The translations under genes and the position numbers were made by a program. From contig NZ_JAFJMJ010000001.1 of assembly GCF_017309385.1 (NCBI RefSeq), positions 1,612,001 through 1,676,000 on the forward strand: DNA of 64,000 nucleotides. The letters run 5' to 3'. The DNA is from Amycolatopsis sp. 195334CR. GTDB lineage: Bacteria; Actinomycetota; Actinomycetes; Mycobacteriales; Pseudonocardiaceae. Below are positions 51,521 through 60,706 of the stretch, piece by piece. The notes beneath the pieces were generated by a model that worked only from the letters and a program-made list of their open reading frames with translations, was not told the DNA's origin and searched no databases. Position 1 is the stretch's first letter. Each line of letters starts with the position of its first letter.

Positions 51521-53244
51521 CAGAACAGGAAGTACCGTTGGGCCATCGGCAGTTCGTCGACCGGCTGCGGTTCGATCAGCTCTCCGTCCACGTGCACCGC
51601 GAAGCTGTCCGGCTCCACCCGGATGTCCGGCAGCGCGTCGTTGAGCACCATGTCCGCCTTGCCTCGTCGACGGGTGTTCGCCACCGGCACCACCCGGCTG
51701 GTCAGCCGGAGCTGCTCCCCGATCCGGGCCTCGATCGCCTCCGCCGAAACAAAAGTCAGGCTGGTCTCCGCGGCGACCACCGGCGACGCACCGAACATCG
51801 GCCGCGCGAGCACCGGCTGCGGGGTGGGGATGGACGCGTTGGCGTCCCCCATCGCCGCCCACGCCGCGAACCCGCCCTTGAGCACCACGTGCGGCCGCAC
51901 GCCGAAGAACTTCGGTTCCCACAGCACAAGATCCGCCAGCTTGCCGACCTCCACGGAACCGATCTCGGCGTCCATGCCGTGCGCGATCGCCGGGTTGATC
52001 GTGTACTTGGCGACATAACGACGCGCCCGCAGGTTGTCCGCCGCGCCGTCACCGGGCAGCGCGCCCCGGCGGCGCTTCATCACGTGCGCGGTCTGCCAGG
52101 TCCGGATGACCACCTCGCCGATCCGCCCCATCGCCTGCGAATCCGAGCTCATCATCGAGATCGCGCCCAGGTCGTGGAGCACGTCCTCGGCGGCGATGGT
52201 GGTCGGCCGGATGCGGCTCTCGGCGAAGGCCAGGTCCTCGGGCACCGACGGGTTGAGGTGGTGGCAGACCACCAGCATGTCGAGGTGCTCGTCGAGGGTG
52301 TTCGCGGTGTGCGGGCGGGTCGGGTTGGTCGACGACGGCAGGATGTTCGGCAGGCCGGCCACCTGGATGATGTCCGGCGCGTGCCCGCCGCCGGCGCCCT
52401 CGGTGTGGTACGCGTTGATCGACCGGCCGCCAATGGCGTCCACAGTGGACTCCAGGAAGCCGGCCTCGTTCAGCGTGTCGGTGTGGATCGCCACCTGGAC
52501 GCCGGATTCGTCGGCCACGGTGAGGCAGGTGTCGATCGCGGCGGGCGTGGTGCCCCAGTCCTCGTGCAGCTTGAACCCGCCCGCCCCGGCGGCGAGCTGC
52601 TCGCGCAGCGCGTCGGCGCGCACGGTGTTCCCCTTGCCCAGCAGCAGAACGTTGATCGGCAGCTGGTCCATCGCCCGCAGCATGCGGCCGAGGTTCCAGG
52701 CGCCGGGCGTGACCGTGGTGGCCTTGCTGCCCTCCGCCGGGCCGGTGCCTCCGCCGACCAGCGTGGTCAGCCCGGCGGCCAGCGCGGTGTCGACCAGCTG
52801 CGGGCAGATGAAGTGCACGTGGCAGTCGATGCCGCCGGCGGTCAGGATCTTCCCGTTGCCCGCCAGCACCTCGGTGGCCGGGCCGATCACCAGCGCCGGG
52901 TCGACCCCGTCCATGGTGTCCGGGTTGCCCGCCTTGCCGATGCCGACGATCCGGCCGTCGCGCACGCCGACGTCGGCCTTGACCACGCCCCAGTGGTCCA
53001 GCACCACCACCCCGGTGATCACCAGGTCGGGCGCGCCCTCGGCGCGGGTGGCCATGCCCTGGCCCATCGACTCGCGGATCACCTTGCCGCCACCGAAGAG
53101 CACCTCGTCGCCCGAAGCCGGGCCCATGCTGCGGTCCTCGGTGACCTCGATCAGCAGATCGGTGTCGGCCAGCCGGATCCGGTCGCCGACGGTCGGGCCG
53201 AACAGTTCGGCGTAGCGCTCGCGGTCGATCTGGGGCACGGTCAC
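51520..53244 (-). CDS. ureC: urease alpha subunit
   Basis: Catalytic subunit of urease, 574 residues, hydrolysing urea to ammonia and carbamate at a dinuclear nickel centre. Seen: [13 protein letters not shown] (first two Ni histidines), [12 protein letters not shown] with the lysine that becomes carbamylated, [27 protein letters not shown], and [20 protein letters not shown] (active-site flap Cys-His). Further, [18 protein letters not shown] supplies the last Ni aspartate. Full length, ending RYFLF. It overlaps ureB by 4 bp. Confidence 0.96.
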   Translation of the reverse strand: MTVPQIDRERYAELFGPTVGDRIRLADTDLLIEVTEDRSMGPASGDEVLFGGGKVIRESMGQGMATRAEGAPDLVITGVVVLDHWGVVKADVGVRDGRIVGIGKAGNPDTMDGVDPALVIGPATEVLAGNGKILTAGGIDCHVHFICPQLVDTALAAGLTTLVGGGTGPAEGSKATTVTPGAWNLGRMLRAMDQLPINVLLLGKGNTVRADALREQLAAGAGGFKLHEDWGTTPAAIDTCLTVADESGVQVAIHTDTLNEAGFLESTVDAIGGRSINAYHTEGAGGGHAPDIIQVAGLPNILPSSTNPTRPHTANTLDEHLDMLVVCHHLNPSVPEDLAFAESRIRPTTIAAEDVLHDLGAISMMSSDSQAMGRIGEVVIRTWQTAHVMKRRRGALPGDGAADNLRARRYVAKYTINPAIAHGMDAEIGSVEVGKLADLVLWEPKFFGVRPHVVLKGGFAAWAAMGDANASIPTPQPVLARPMFGASPVVAAETSLTFVSAEAIEARIGEQLRLTSRVVPVANTRRRGKADMVLNDALPDIRVEPDSFAVHVDGELIEPQPVDELPMAQRYFLF

Positions 53245-53531
53245 GCCTTCCTGAGTCCGGGGACCACGCCACGGCCCGCGATCGGGACGAGCGACACCTC
53301 GCGCTCGATGCCCGGTTCGAAGCGGACCGACGTACCGGCCGGGATGTCGAGGCGGCGGCTCGCGGCCTGGTCGCGGTCGAACTCCAGGGCCGGGTTGACC
53401 TGGGCGAAGTGGTAGTGCGAGCCGACCTGCACCGGCCGGTCGCCGGTGTTGCGCACCCGCAGCACCACCCGGTCGCGCCCGGGGTTCAGCTCGACCGGCT
53501 CCTCGCCGGTGATGATCTCTCCTGGCCGCAT
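53241..53531 (-). CDS. ureB: urease beta subunit
   Basis: Structural urease subunit of 96 residues, as a separate chain in most bacteria. It begins [20 protein letters not shown] and has [20 protein letters not shown] and [12 protein letters not shown], conserved throughout the family. Its stop overlaps the ureC start by 4 bp, and 12 bp separate it from ureA. Confidence 0.95.
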   Translation of the reverse strand: MRPGEIITGEEPVELNPGRDRVVLRVRNTGDRPVQVGSHYHFAQVNPALEFDRDQAASRRLDIPAGTSVRFEPGIEREVSLVPIAGRGVVPGLRKA

Positions 53532-53543
53532 GCGCCGCGCCCC

Positions 53544-53846
53544 CTAAACGATCGGATCGTGCACGGTGACGAGCTTGGTCCCGTCCGGGAAAGTGGCCTC
53601 CACCTGCACGGAGTCGACCATTTCGGGAATGCCGTCCTGCACCTGCTCCCGGCTGAGCACGGTCCGGCCGCTGGCCACCAGCTCGCTGACCGTGCGCCCG
53701 TCCCGCGCGCCTTCGAGCACGTGGTCGGTGATCAACGCGACGGCCTCGGGGTAGTTCAGCTTCACCCCGCGCTCCAGCCGGCGGCGTGCCACGTCCGCGG
53801 CCACGTGGACCAGCAGCTTGTCCCGTTCCTGCGGCGAGAGGTGCAT
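53544..53846 (-). CDS. ureA: urease gamma subunit
   Basis: Structural urease subunit of exactly 100 residues, the family length. It begins [20 protein letters not shown] and includes [40 protein letters not shown] and the end [14 protein letters not shown]. First gene of the operon ureABCFGD. The promoter must lie in the 244-bp gap (53847-54090), which is AT-richer than its surroundings but shows no operator I can name. Confidence 0.96.
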   Translation of the reverse strand: MHLSPQERDKLLVHVAADVARRRLERGVKLNYPEAVALITDHVLEGARDGRTVSELVASGRTVLSREQVQDGIPEMVDSVQVEATFPDGTKLVTVHDPIV

Positions 53847-54090
53847 GCGTAGAGGTTTATCACCGCGAGACCGCCGGTGCGCGTCCTGGAAACACAGGAT
53901 TTACGTCCGGGACACCCGATCGTCTGAATCGTTCTCGTAATCGTGACCGAAAGCACGACTTCTTTCGATTGATCCCAGCCGGTAACAGGAGGATGGTTTG
54001 TCCATCGCGCGCTGGGGCGCAAGTGCCGTTCCCTGACGCGCCACGCACGCCAAATCATTCGGGGAACGCGCATCGAAAGGTTCCACTCAA
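53847..54090. other. divergent intergenic region, ureA and second citrate synthase
   Basis: 244 bp without a gene. A short inverted repeat TCCTG/CAGGA (53886-53901) lies near the urease side. The region around 53925-53975 is relatively AT-rich, as expected for promoters. The ribosome site of the citrate synthase gene is weak (GAAAGG about 11 nt from GTG). Confidence 0.4.
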
Positions 54091-55245
54091 GTGACGACAG
54101 CGCCGGTATCACCAGCACCTCCCGCTCCCGTGAGCGACACGGACGACGGCTTCCGCCCTGGCCTGGAAGGTGTGGTCGCCTTCCGCACCGAAATCGCCGA
54201 ACCCGATCGTGACGGCGGCGCGCTGCGCTACCGCGGGGTGGACATCGAGGACCTGGCCGGCAAGGTCACCTTCGGCGACGTCTGGGGCCTGCTGGTCGAC
54301 GGCAAGTTCGGCCAGGGGCTGCCGCCCGCCGAGGCGTTCCCGATCCCGGTCCACACCGGTGACGTCCGCGTCGACGTGCAGGCCGCGCTGGCCATGCTCG
54401 CGCCGATCTGGGGTTACCAGCCGCTGCTGGACATCAGCGATGAGGACGCCCGCGAGCAGCTGGCCCGCGCGTCGGTGATGGCGCTGTCGTACGTCGCGCA
54501 GTCCGCGCGCGGGATCGGCCAGCCCGCCGTGCCGCAGTCGCGCGTCGACGAGGCTTCGACGATCACCGAGCGGTTCATGGTCCGCTGGCGCGGCGAGCCG
54601 GACCCGGCGCACGTCAAGGCCGTCGACGCCTACTGGGTTTCGGCCGCCGAGCACGGCCTGAACGCCTCCACCTTCACCGCCCGCGTGATCGCGTCGACCG
54701 GCGCGGACGTGGCGGCGGCGATGTCCGGCGCGATCGGCGCCATGTCCGGCCCGCTGCACGGTGGCGCGCCCGCCCGCGTGCTGCCGATGATCGCCGAGGC
54801 CGAGCGCACCGGTGACGCGCGGGCCGTGGTCAAGGGCATTCTCGACCGCAAGGAACGCCTGATGGGCTTCGGCCACCGGGTCTACCGCGCCGAGGACCCG
54901 CGGGCCCGGGTGCTGCGCCGGACCTGCCGCGAGCTGGGTGCCGAGCGGTACGAGGTGGCCGCCGCGCTGGAGCAGGCCGCGCTGGCCGAGCTGCGCGAAC
55001 GCCGTCCGGACCGGGCGATCGAGACGAACGTGGAGTTCTGGGCCGCGGTCATCCTCGACTTCGCGCAGGTCCCGCTGCACATGATGCCCGCGATGTTCAG
55101 CTCGGCGCGGACCGCGGGCTGGGCCGCGCACATCCTGGAGCAGAAGAAGACCGGCCGCCTGGTGCGCCCGTCGGCCAAGTACGTCGGCCCCGGCCCGCGT
55201 CAGCCGGAAGAGGTCGAGGGCTGGGACTCGGTCGTCAGCCGGTAG
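54091..55245 (+). CDS. citA: citrate synthase 2 (CitA-like) with Glu for catalytic Asp
   Basis: Citrate synthase family protein of 384 residues, shorter than GltA and without its N-terminal beta domain. The two catalytic histidines are kept (MSGPLHGGAPARVLPM and RLMGFGHRVYRAEDPRA). The catalytic aspartate motif NVDF is here NVEF, with Glu at residue 315. As far as I recall the mycobacterial citrate synthase 2 subfamily shares this, so it is a family trait rather than damage; activity or substrate (2-methylcitrate is another possibility) may differ. It starts with GTG at 54091, with a proline-rich N-terminus. It is convergent with the TetR gene, overlapping by 11 bp. Confidence 0.85.
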   Translation: MTTAPVSPAPPAPVSDTDDGFRPGLEGVVAFRTEIAEPDRDGGALRYRGVDIEDLAGKVTFGDVWGLLVDGKFGQGLPPAEAFPIPVHTGDVRVDVQAALAMLAPIWGYQPLLDISDEDAREQLARASVMALSYVAQSARGIGQPAVPQSRVDEASTITERFMVRWRGEPDPAHVKAVDAYWVSAAEHGLNASTFTARVIASTGADVAAAMSGAIGAMSGPLHGGAPARVLPMIAEAERTGDARAVVKGILDRKERLMGFGHRVYRAEDPRARVLRRTCRELGAERYEVAAALEQAALAELRERRPDRAIETNVEFWAAVILDFAQVPLHMMPAMFSSARTAGWAAHILEQKKTGRLVRPSAKYVGPGPRQPEEVEGWDSVVSR

Positions 55246-55879
55246 GGAGGTCGCGCCGTGGCGAGGCAAAAGATACCGCCACAGCCGCCGGATCGTGGGT
55301 GGCGGTCACCGCCAGCATCGCGACGAGCTGGTCCACCAGCCAGGTGTCCAGCTCGTCGCGGGGTAGCGTGCCTTCCTGCAGCCAGCTCAGCAGCGTGCCC
55401 TCGACCACCGCGGTCCAGCAGCGCAGAGTGACCAGCAGCAGCGGTGACGGCTCGGCCACCCCCGCCTCGGCGAGGATCAGCTCGACCGCGCGGTTGCGCA
55501 CCTGGTCCACCAGCGCCTCGGTTTCCGAGGTGGCGATCACGGATCCGCTGCGCAGCAAGGCGATGTAGCCCGCGCGGTACTCGCCCGCCACCGCGATCAG
55601 GCCGCGCACCACCGCCCGCAGCCGGTCCAGCGGATCGCCTTCCGCGCGGACCGCGAGCCGGTCGATCAAGCCGTCGGTGACCGTGCGCAGGGCAGCCACC
55701 TGGAGTTCGCGGATGCTGGAGAAGTAGCGGTAGAACAGCGGGCGCGAAACGTCGGCCCGCGCCGCGATGTCGTCCACCGAGACCTGTTCGGGCGGGCTGG
55801 TGCTGAACAGGTCGAGCGCCGCGGCGATCAGGTCGTCGCGGCGCGCCTCGCGCGACATGCGCCGGGGTTTGCGGTTCAC
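55235..55879 (-). CDS. TetR-family regulator coupled to the hydrolase-SDR gene
   Basis: Repressor of 214 residues. Helix-turn-helix: RRDDLIAAALDLFSTSPPEQ and ADVSRPLFYRYFSSIRELQ; then a ligand domain (LDRLRAVVRGLIAVAGEYRA, TLRCWTAVVEGTLLSWLQ). GTG 55879 is taken as start because it overlaps the stop of the preceding hydrolase-SDR gene (GTGA); ATG 55858 is an alternative that would drop seven basic residues. Probably controls its own operon through the palindrome at 57601-57611. Confidence 0.82.
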   Translation of the reverse strand: MNRKPRRMSREARRDDLIAAALDLFSTSPPEQVSVDDIAARADVSRPLFYRYFSSIRELQVAALRTVTDGLIDRLAVRAEGDPLDRLRAVVRGLIAVAGEYRAGYIALLRSGSVIATSETEALVDQVRNRAVELILAEAGVAEPSPLLLVTLRCWTAVVEGTLLSWLQEGTLPRDELDTWLVDQLVAMLAVTATHDPAAVAVSFASPRRDLPTG

Positions 55880-57588
55880 CTCGGCGTGAGGTCCAGCCTG
55901 GCCGCGGCCCGCAGCGCGCCCGGCGTCAACCGGGACAGCACGAGCGCCGCCTTCGCCTCCGGAGTGGACGGCGCGACGGCCGCGTTCTTCTCCACGGCGC
56001 GCAGGATATCGCGCGCCACCTTCTCCGGGCCGAAGCTCCGCTTCGCGTACAGGCTGGTGCTCTTGCGCTGCCGCCGCCGCTGCTCGACCTCGTCCACGCC
56101 GACGAACCGGGTGCGGTCGGTGATCCCGGTGTGGACGATGCCCGGGCAGATGGCGGTGACCGCGATCCGCTCGGCGGCCAGTTCCGCGCGCAGGCATTCG
56201 CTCAGCATCAGCACGGCGGCCTTCGAGGTGGAATACGCGGGCAGGATCTTCGACGGCAGGTACGCGGCCATCGACGCGAGGTTCACGATGTGCCCGCCCT
56301 CGCCGCGTTCCACCAGTTGCTCGGCGAAGGCGCGGCAACCGTGGATCACGCCCCACAGGTTCACGTCGAGCACGCGCTCCCAGTCGTCCACGCCGGTGTC
56401 GAGGAACGGGCCGGACATGCCGATGCCCGCGTTGTTCACCACGATGTCCGGCACGCCGTGTTCGGCGCGGACCGCCTTCGCGAAGGCGTGCACCGCTTCC
56501 CCGTCGGAAGAGTCCACTGTGTACTCATGACCGCGGACCAGCCGGGCGGTCTCGGCGGCGGCCTGCGGGTTGATGTCGGTGACCACCACCTCGGCGCCCT
56601 CGTCGGCGAAGGCCCGCGCGGTGGCGCGGCCGATCCCGCTGCCCGCCCCGGTCACCACCACGAGCTGGTGCGCGAAGCGGCCGCGGGCCTTGGCGTGCAC
56701 CCTGGCCCGCGCGAGCGCCCGCGCCTCGGGGGCGCCCTCGACGTGCTCGATCAGTTCGGTGGCGGCGCGGGCGATCAGACCCGGCTTCGACCGGACGACC
56801 CAGTGGGAGCCGGTGATCCGGCGGACCCGCAGGTCCGGCACCCAGCGGGCGATCTCGGTCTGGAGCGGGGTGCTGACAAAACCGTCGCCGGTCGGCGCGA
56901 GCACCTGCACCGGCATGGTCGCCTCACGCGGTGCCGGACGGCCGAGGCGGGACAGCATGTTCGCGCGGTACAGCTTGAGTCCGTGGACGCCGTCGGACAC
57001 CTTCGGCGCGGCCTCGGCGGGTTCCATCCTGGCGATCAGCTTGCGCATCAACCCGGTGCGCCACAACAACTCCGGCAGCAGTGGCAGCTGGAACGCGGTG
57101 ATGTACTGGGAATGCAGGAGCTGGTTGAGCGCGTTGCGCAGGCGCTTCGGCGTCGGCCGGGTCAGCTGGGCGCGGAACCAGGCGCCGGCGTGGTCCAGGC
57201 TCGGGCCGGAGATCGAGGTGAACGAGGCGATCCGGCCGGGGGCCCACTCGCCGGTGACCGCGTGCCAGGCCTGGATGGAGCCCCAGTCGTGGGCGAGCAC
57301 GTGCACCGGGGCGTCCGGGCTGACCTCGTCGGCGACCGCGGCGAGGTCGGCGGCGAGCTGGTCGAGCCGGTACGCGCGGGTCGGCTTGGGCTTGTCGGAC
57401 TCGCCGGCGCCGCGCACGTCGTAGACCACGACGCGGTAGAGGCCGCGCAGCTCGGCGGTGACTTCGTCCCACAGGGAGCTGTTGTCCGGATAGCCGTGCA
57501 CCGCCAGCACCACCGGTGCGTCCGCGGGACCCGACTCCCGCACCGAGAGCCGCACGCCGTCGTTGGCCGTCACCCACTTGTGAGACAT
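55876..57588 (-). CDS. alpha/beta hydrolase-short-chain dehydrogenase fusion (EphD-like)
   Basis: Two enzymes in one chain of 570 residues. Residues 1-290 are an alpha/beta hydrolase of the epoxide hydrolase type: oxyanion HGYPDN, nucleophile Asp in VLAHDWGSIQAW, and catalytic His in ITGSHWVVRSKP. Residues about 305-570 are a classical short-chain dehydrogenase: VVVTGAGSGIGRATARAFAD, NNAGIGMSGP, and the Tyr-Lys pair in YSTSKAAVLML. The same fusion is EphD of mycobacteria, linked to lipid (mycolate) chemistry. TAACAT lies 6 nt before the ATG (leaderless), next to a palindrome. Confidence 0.88.
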   Translation of the reverse strand: MSHKWVTANDGVRLSVRESGPADAPVVLAVHGYPDNSSLWDEVTAELRGLYRVVVYDVRGAGESDKPKPTRAYRLDQLAADLAAVADEVSPDAPVHVLAHDWGSIQAWHAVTGEWAPGRIASFTSISGPSLDHAGAWFRAQLTRPTPKRLRNALNQLLHSQYITAFQLPLLPELLWRTGLMRKLIARMEPAEAAPKVSDGVHGLKLYRANMLSRLGRPAPREATMPVQVLAPTGDGFVSTPLQTEIARWVPDLRVRRITGSHWVVRSKPGLIARAATELIEHVEGAPEARALARARVHAKARGRFAHQLVVVTGAGSGIGRATARAFADEGAEVVVTDINPQAAAETARLVRGHEYTVDSSDGEAVHAFAKAVRAEHGVPDIVVNNAGIGMSGPFLDTGVDDWERVLDVNLWGVIHGCRAFAEQLVERGEGGHIVNLASMAAYLPSKILPAYSTSKAAVLMLSECLRAELAAERIAVTAICPGIVHTGITDRTRFVGVDEVEQRRRQRKSTSLYAKRSFGPEKVARDILRAVEKNAAVAPSTPEAKAALVLSRLTPGALRAAARLDLTPR

Positions 57589-57594
57589 CTCGTC

Positions 57595-57611
57595 ATGTTA
57601 GACAGATTGTC
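57595..57611 (-). promoter_or_regulatory. leaderless promoter with GACA-GAT-TGTC operator
   Basis: TAACAT (57600-57595 on the minus strand) ends 6 nt before the ATG of the hydrolase-SDR gene. The inverted repeat GACAGATTGTC (57601-57611) abuts it. GACA-N3-TGTC is a common core of TetR-family operators. Confidence 0.6.
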
Positions 57612-57617
57612 AGCAAG

Positions 57618-59120
57618 TCAGCCATCCCTCGTCCGGAGGAGGCTGATGGCGGTCCAGACGGTGTCGATGAGGAAGATGAGGCACCAGATGCGGCCCGCGT
57701 TGAGGAGCCAGTGGCCGCTGTCGTTGAGGATGAAGTTGAGGTCGGTGCTGTTCAGGGCGGCCAGGGGCCAGCTGAACCCGGCGATCGCCAGTCCCACCTG
57801 CGCTACCGCGAAGACGGCGGCATGGACGGCCCAGTAGTGCCAACCGCCACCCCGTTTGGCAGCCTCACCACCCTCCACCCCGGCTTCAGGTGGCGGCTCG
57901 ACCTCGGCTTCCGGCCGCAGCTCGGGGGTGGCTTCGGTCGGCGCGGGTTCAGTCGGTGCGACCGGTTCCACCGGGCGGTCCAGCACCCCCACCTTCGTCA
58001 CCGCGCCCGGTACCAGCAGCGAGGTCACCAGCAGCAGTCCGGCCGCGCCGAGGCAGGCCATCCACCAACCCCCGCCCGCGGCGTACAGGAGGCCCGCGCT
58101 GAAGGTCCCGATCGTCGCGCCGAGCAGGGTGGCGCCTTCGTAGATGCCCATCCCGCGCCCCAGGCTGATCCCCGCCGCCTCGGCGACGATGGCCTGTTCG
58201 ACCGGCACCGCCGCGGCGAAGGCGGCCGCCGAGAGCACCCACAACACGGCGATGACCGGCGGGTTCGGCGCGAACGACAGCCCCGCGGCGAACACCGCGC
58301 TGCTCACCATCGCCAGCGACAGCACCTTCCGCCGCCCGATCCGCCGCACCACCCGGTGCAGGTGGTCCGGCAGCAGGCTGTACACGATGAACCCGGGCAG
58401 GAACACCGCCGCGATCTCACCGAGCTCCAGCTGGTGCCCCCGTTGCAGGTGCATGAGCAGCAGCAACGCGACCCCGGCTTCGGCCAGCGCGGTGACCACC
58501 ACCAGCCCGAGCATCGGCCACATCCGCCCGCCCAGCTCGCGGAACCTCGGCGCGTCCTCCGGGAGCGGCGCGCCCCGCGGCGGGGACAGCACCAGCACCA
58601 CCGCCGCGACCAGGCAGGCGACGGCCCCGAGCGCGAACACCCCGCGGTAGTCGATGCGCGCGACGAGCGACATCGCCGCGACGAAGGCGATCCAGGTCCC
58701 CGTGCCCTCCGCGGCGAACAGCTTGCTGAACGCGCCGTCGTCGTCGCGCAGCCCCTCCCCGACCCGGGCCCGCAGCGCCACCCAGAACAACGCCCCACCG
58801 GCACCGCCGAGCACGGCCGCGCCGTAGGCGTACCCCATCGCCGGCGTCACCGCGTACACCACAAAGGACAGTCCATAGAGGACGGCGCCGAGGGCGGCCA
58901 GCCTGCCGCGGTCGAACCGGTCGGCCAGTGCGCCCGCCACCGGGCGCACGGCGAACGAGACCAGCGTCTCCAGCGCGGTCAGCGCGCCGACCTCCGCCGC
59001 CGACGCGGCCAGGTGACTGCCCGCCCACAACGGCAGGAAGAAGTCCAGCACCTCGGCCGGCCCCTTGGTCAGCCCGGCCGCCAGCCGGGTGCGTTCAGCC
59101 GGTTTTGTCGCGGAAGTCAT
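57618..59120 (-). CDS. MFS transporter with C-terminal two-helix extension
   Basis: Major facilitator protein of 500 residues. Residues 1 to about 395 make up a 12-helix transporter (FAVRPVAGALADRFDRGRLA is the motif-A loop). They are followed by a Pro/Glu-rich linker (VAPTEPAPTEATPELRPEAE) and an extra domain with two more helices (AVHAAVFAVAQVGLAIAGF and GRIWCLIFLIDTVWTAISLL). The extension is unusual. ATG 59120 is chosen for GGGGGA 7 nt upstream. Divergent from a TetR gene over a strong palindrome, the usual layout for a regulated drug exporter. Confidence 0.8.
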   Translation of the reverse strand: MTSATKPAERTRLAAGLTKGPAEVLDFFLPLWAGSHLAASAAEVGALTALETLVSFAVRPVAGALADRFDRGRLAALGAVLYGLSFVVYAVTPAMGYAYGAAVLGGAGGALFWVALRARVGEGLRDDDGAFSKLFAAEGTGTWIAFVAAMSLVARIDYRGVFALGAVACLVAAVVLVLSPPRGAPLPEDAPRFRELGGRMWPMLGLVVVTALAEAGVALLLLMHLQRGHQLELGEIAAVFLPGFIVYSLLPDHLHRVVRRIGRRKVLSLAMVSSAVFAAGLSFAPNPPVIAVLWVLSAAAFAAAVPVEQAIVAEAAGISLGRGMGIYEGATLLGATIGTFSAGLLYAAGGGWWMACLGAAGLLLVTSLLVPGAVTKVGVLDRPVEPVAPTEPAPTEATPELRPEAEVEPPPEAGVEGGEAAKRGGGWHYWAVHAAVFAVAQVGLAIAGFSWPLAALNSTDLNFILNDSGHWLLNAGRIWCLIFLIDTVWTAISLLRTRDG

Positions 59121-59139
59121 TGCCCGTCCCCCTGGTTTG

Positions 59140-59157
59140 AGAATACGATCGTATCCT
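59140..59157. promoter_or_regulatory. operator palindrome AGAATACGATCGTATCCT
   Basis: The core ATACGATCGTAT (59143-59154) is a perfect 12-bp palindrome, and flanking bases extend symmetry to 18 bp with one mismatch. It lies in the 65-bp gap between the MFS and TetR genes, upstream of both. Confidence 0.8.
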
Positions 59158-59185
59158 AAACCCGGCGTCAAGGTACGGTGGCGAA

Positions 59186-59785
59186 GTGCCCAAAGTGGTC
59201 GACCGAGCCGAGCGCAAGCGTGAGATCGCCGCCGCGTTGCTCACCCTCGTCGCGCGCGAGGGCATCGAGGCGGTGAGCATCCGCGCGGTCGCCGCCGAGG
59301 CCGGGATCTCCGCCGGCGCGGTGCAGAAGTACTTCGCCACCAAGGAGGAAATGCTGCGCGAGGCCTTCGACCTGACCGGCCTCGTGCTGGTCGAGCGGTG
59401 GCGCGAACTCGACACCTCCGGCCCGATCCTCGACGTGCTGCGGCGGCACGTCCTCGCCGCCCTCCCCTTGGACGCGCAGAGCCGGTCCGAACTGCTGGTG
59501 ATCCTGGCGTTCACCGCGCAGGCCGCGACCCGGCCCGAGTGGGCGGACAAGATCCGCGAGGACTACGCGTGGACCGTGGAGGTGACCACCGAGTTCATCC
59601 GGTACGGCCAGGACAACGGCGACTTCCGCGCCGACCTGCCCACCGAGCACCTGGCCGAGCTGGTGATCGCGCTGACCGAGGGCCTGGCCAGCCGCATGCT
59701 GCACGCCGAACCCGGCGGCGAGGTGCACACCAGCCTGCTCGCCTCGCTGGACCTCGCGCTCCGGGAACTGCTCGTCCCGCGCTGA
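59186..59785 (+). CDS. TetR-family regulator of the MFS transporter
   Basis: Repressor of 199 residues: KREIAAALLTLVAREGIEAV and GISAGAVQKYFATKEEMLRE are the helix-turn-helix. The C-terminal domain (TEFIRYGQDNGDFRADLPTE) fits the TetR_C_6 type. It starts with GTG at 59186, with TACGGT exactly 6 nt upstream, so the message is leaderless. The palindrome at 59140-59157 is its likely binding site, controlling the transporter and itself. Confidence 0.86.
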   Translation: MPKVVDRAERKREIAAALLTLVAREGIEAVSIRAVAAEAGISAGAVQKYFATKEEMLREAFDLTGLVLVERWRELDTSGPILDVLRRHVLAALPLDAQSRSELLVILAFTAQAATRPEWADKIREDYAWTVEVTTEFIRYGQDNGDFRADLPTEHLAELVIALTEGLASRMLHAEPGGEVHTSLLASLDLALRELLVPR

Positions 59786-59866
59786 GCTTGTCCATCGATC
59801 GGCCGACAGCCGCGTTCCACCCGACGACCGTTCCGCGCGGGTGTTCCGTCGGCGAGGCTGAACCGC

Positions 59867-60706
59867 ATGGAAGTAGCGGTGAGCGTGCGCGGGCTGCGCA
59901 AGGAGTACCCCGGCCACACGGCCGTCGACGGCATCGATCTCGACATCCGGCGGGGCGAGGTCTTCGCCCTGCTCGGCCCGAACGGGGCCGGGAAGACAAC
60001 CACGGTGGAGATCCTGGAGGGGCACCGCCGCCGGACCGCGGGCGAGGCCAGCGTGCTCGGCGTCGACCCCGGCCGCGGTGACCGGACCTGGCGCGCACGG
60101 CTCGGCATGGTGCTGCAGACCGCGACCGACGCGGCCGAGCTGACCGTGGCCGAGTCCGTGCGGCACTACGCGCGGTACTACCCGAACCCGCGGGAGGCCG
60201 AGGAGGTGATCAAGCAGGTCGGGCTGACCGAGAAGGCGGGCGCGCGGGTGAAGTCGCTCTCCGGCGGGCAGCGGCGGCGGCTGGACGTCGCGCTCGGCAT
60301 CATCGGCCGCCCCGAGCTGCTGTTCCTCGACGAGCCGACCACCGGCTTCGATCCCGAGGCCCGCCGCCAGTTCTGGGAGCTGATCCGGCTGCTCGCACTC
60401 GACGGCACCACGATCCTGCTCACCACCCACTACCTCGACGAAGCCGAGGCGCTGGCGAACCGCGTCGCGGTGATCGCGAACGGCCGCATCGTCGCCGAGG
60501 GCACCCCGGCCACGCTCGGCGGTCGCGCCGGCGCCCAGGCCACCGTGCGCTGGCAGGACGCGGACGGCCCGCAGGAGCGCCGCACCGCCACACCGACCGC
60601 GTTGATCCGCGAGCTCTCCGCTGGGGGTGGGGAGCTCGACGGCCTGACGGTCACCCGGCCGAGCCTGGAAGACACCTACCTCGAGCTGATCGGACCACGC
60701 GCATGA
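59867..60706 (+). CDS. ABC transporter ATP-binding protein (DrrA-like)
   Basis: ATPase of 279 residues. Walker A GPNGAGKTTTVEILEG, signature LSGGQRRRLDVALGI, Walker B LLFLDEPTTGFDP, switch LLTTHYLDEAEALA. The C-terminal 60 residues are the extra exporter domain. Belongs to the DrrA/antibiotic export group by architecture. First gene of a four-gene operon with permease, histidine kinase and response regulator. No ribosome site is visible; GAGGCT lies 7 nt upstream of the ATG as a weak leaderless -10. Confidence 0.88.
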   Translation: MEVAVSVRGLRKEYPGHTAVDGIDLDIRRGEVFALLGPNGAGKTTTVEILEGHRRRTAGEASVLGVDPGRGDRTWRARLGMVLQTATDAAELTVAESVRHYARYYPNPREAEEVIKQVGLTEKAGARVKSLSGGQRRRLDVALGIIGRPELLFLDEPTTGFDPEARRQFWELIRLLALDGTTILLTTHYLDEAEALANRVAVIANGRIVAEGTPATLGGRAGAQATVRWQDADGPQERRTATPTALIRELSAGGGELDGLTVTRPSLEDTYLELIGPRA

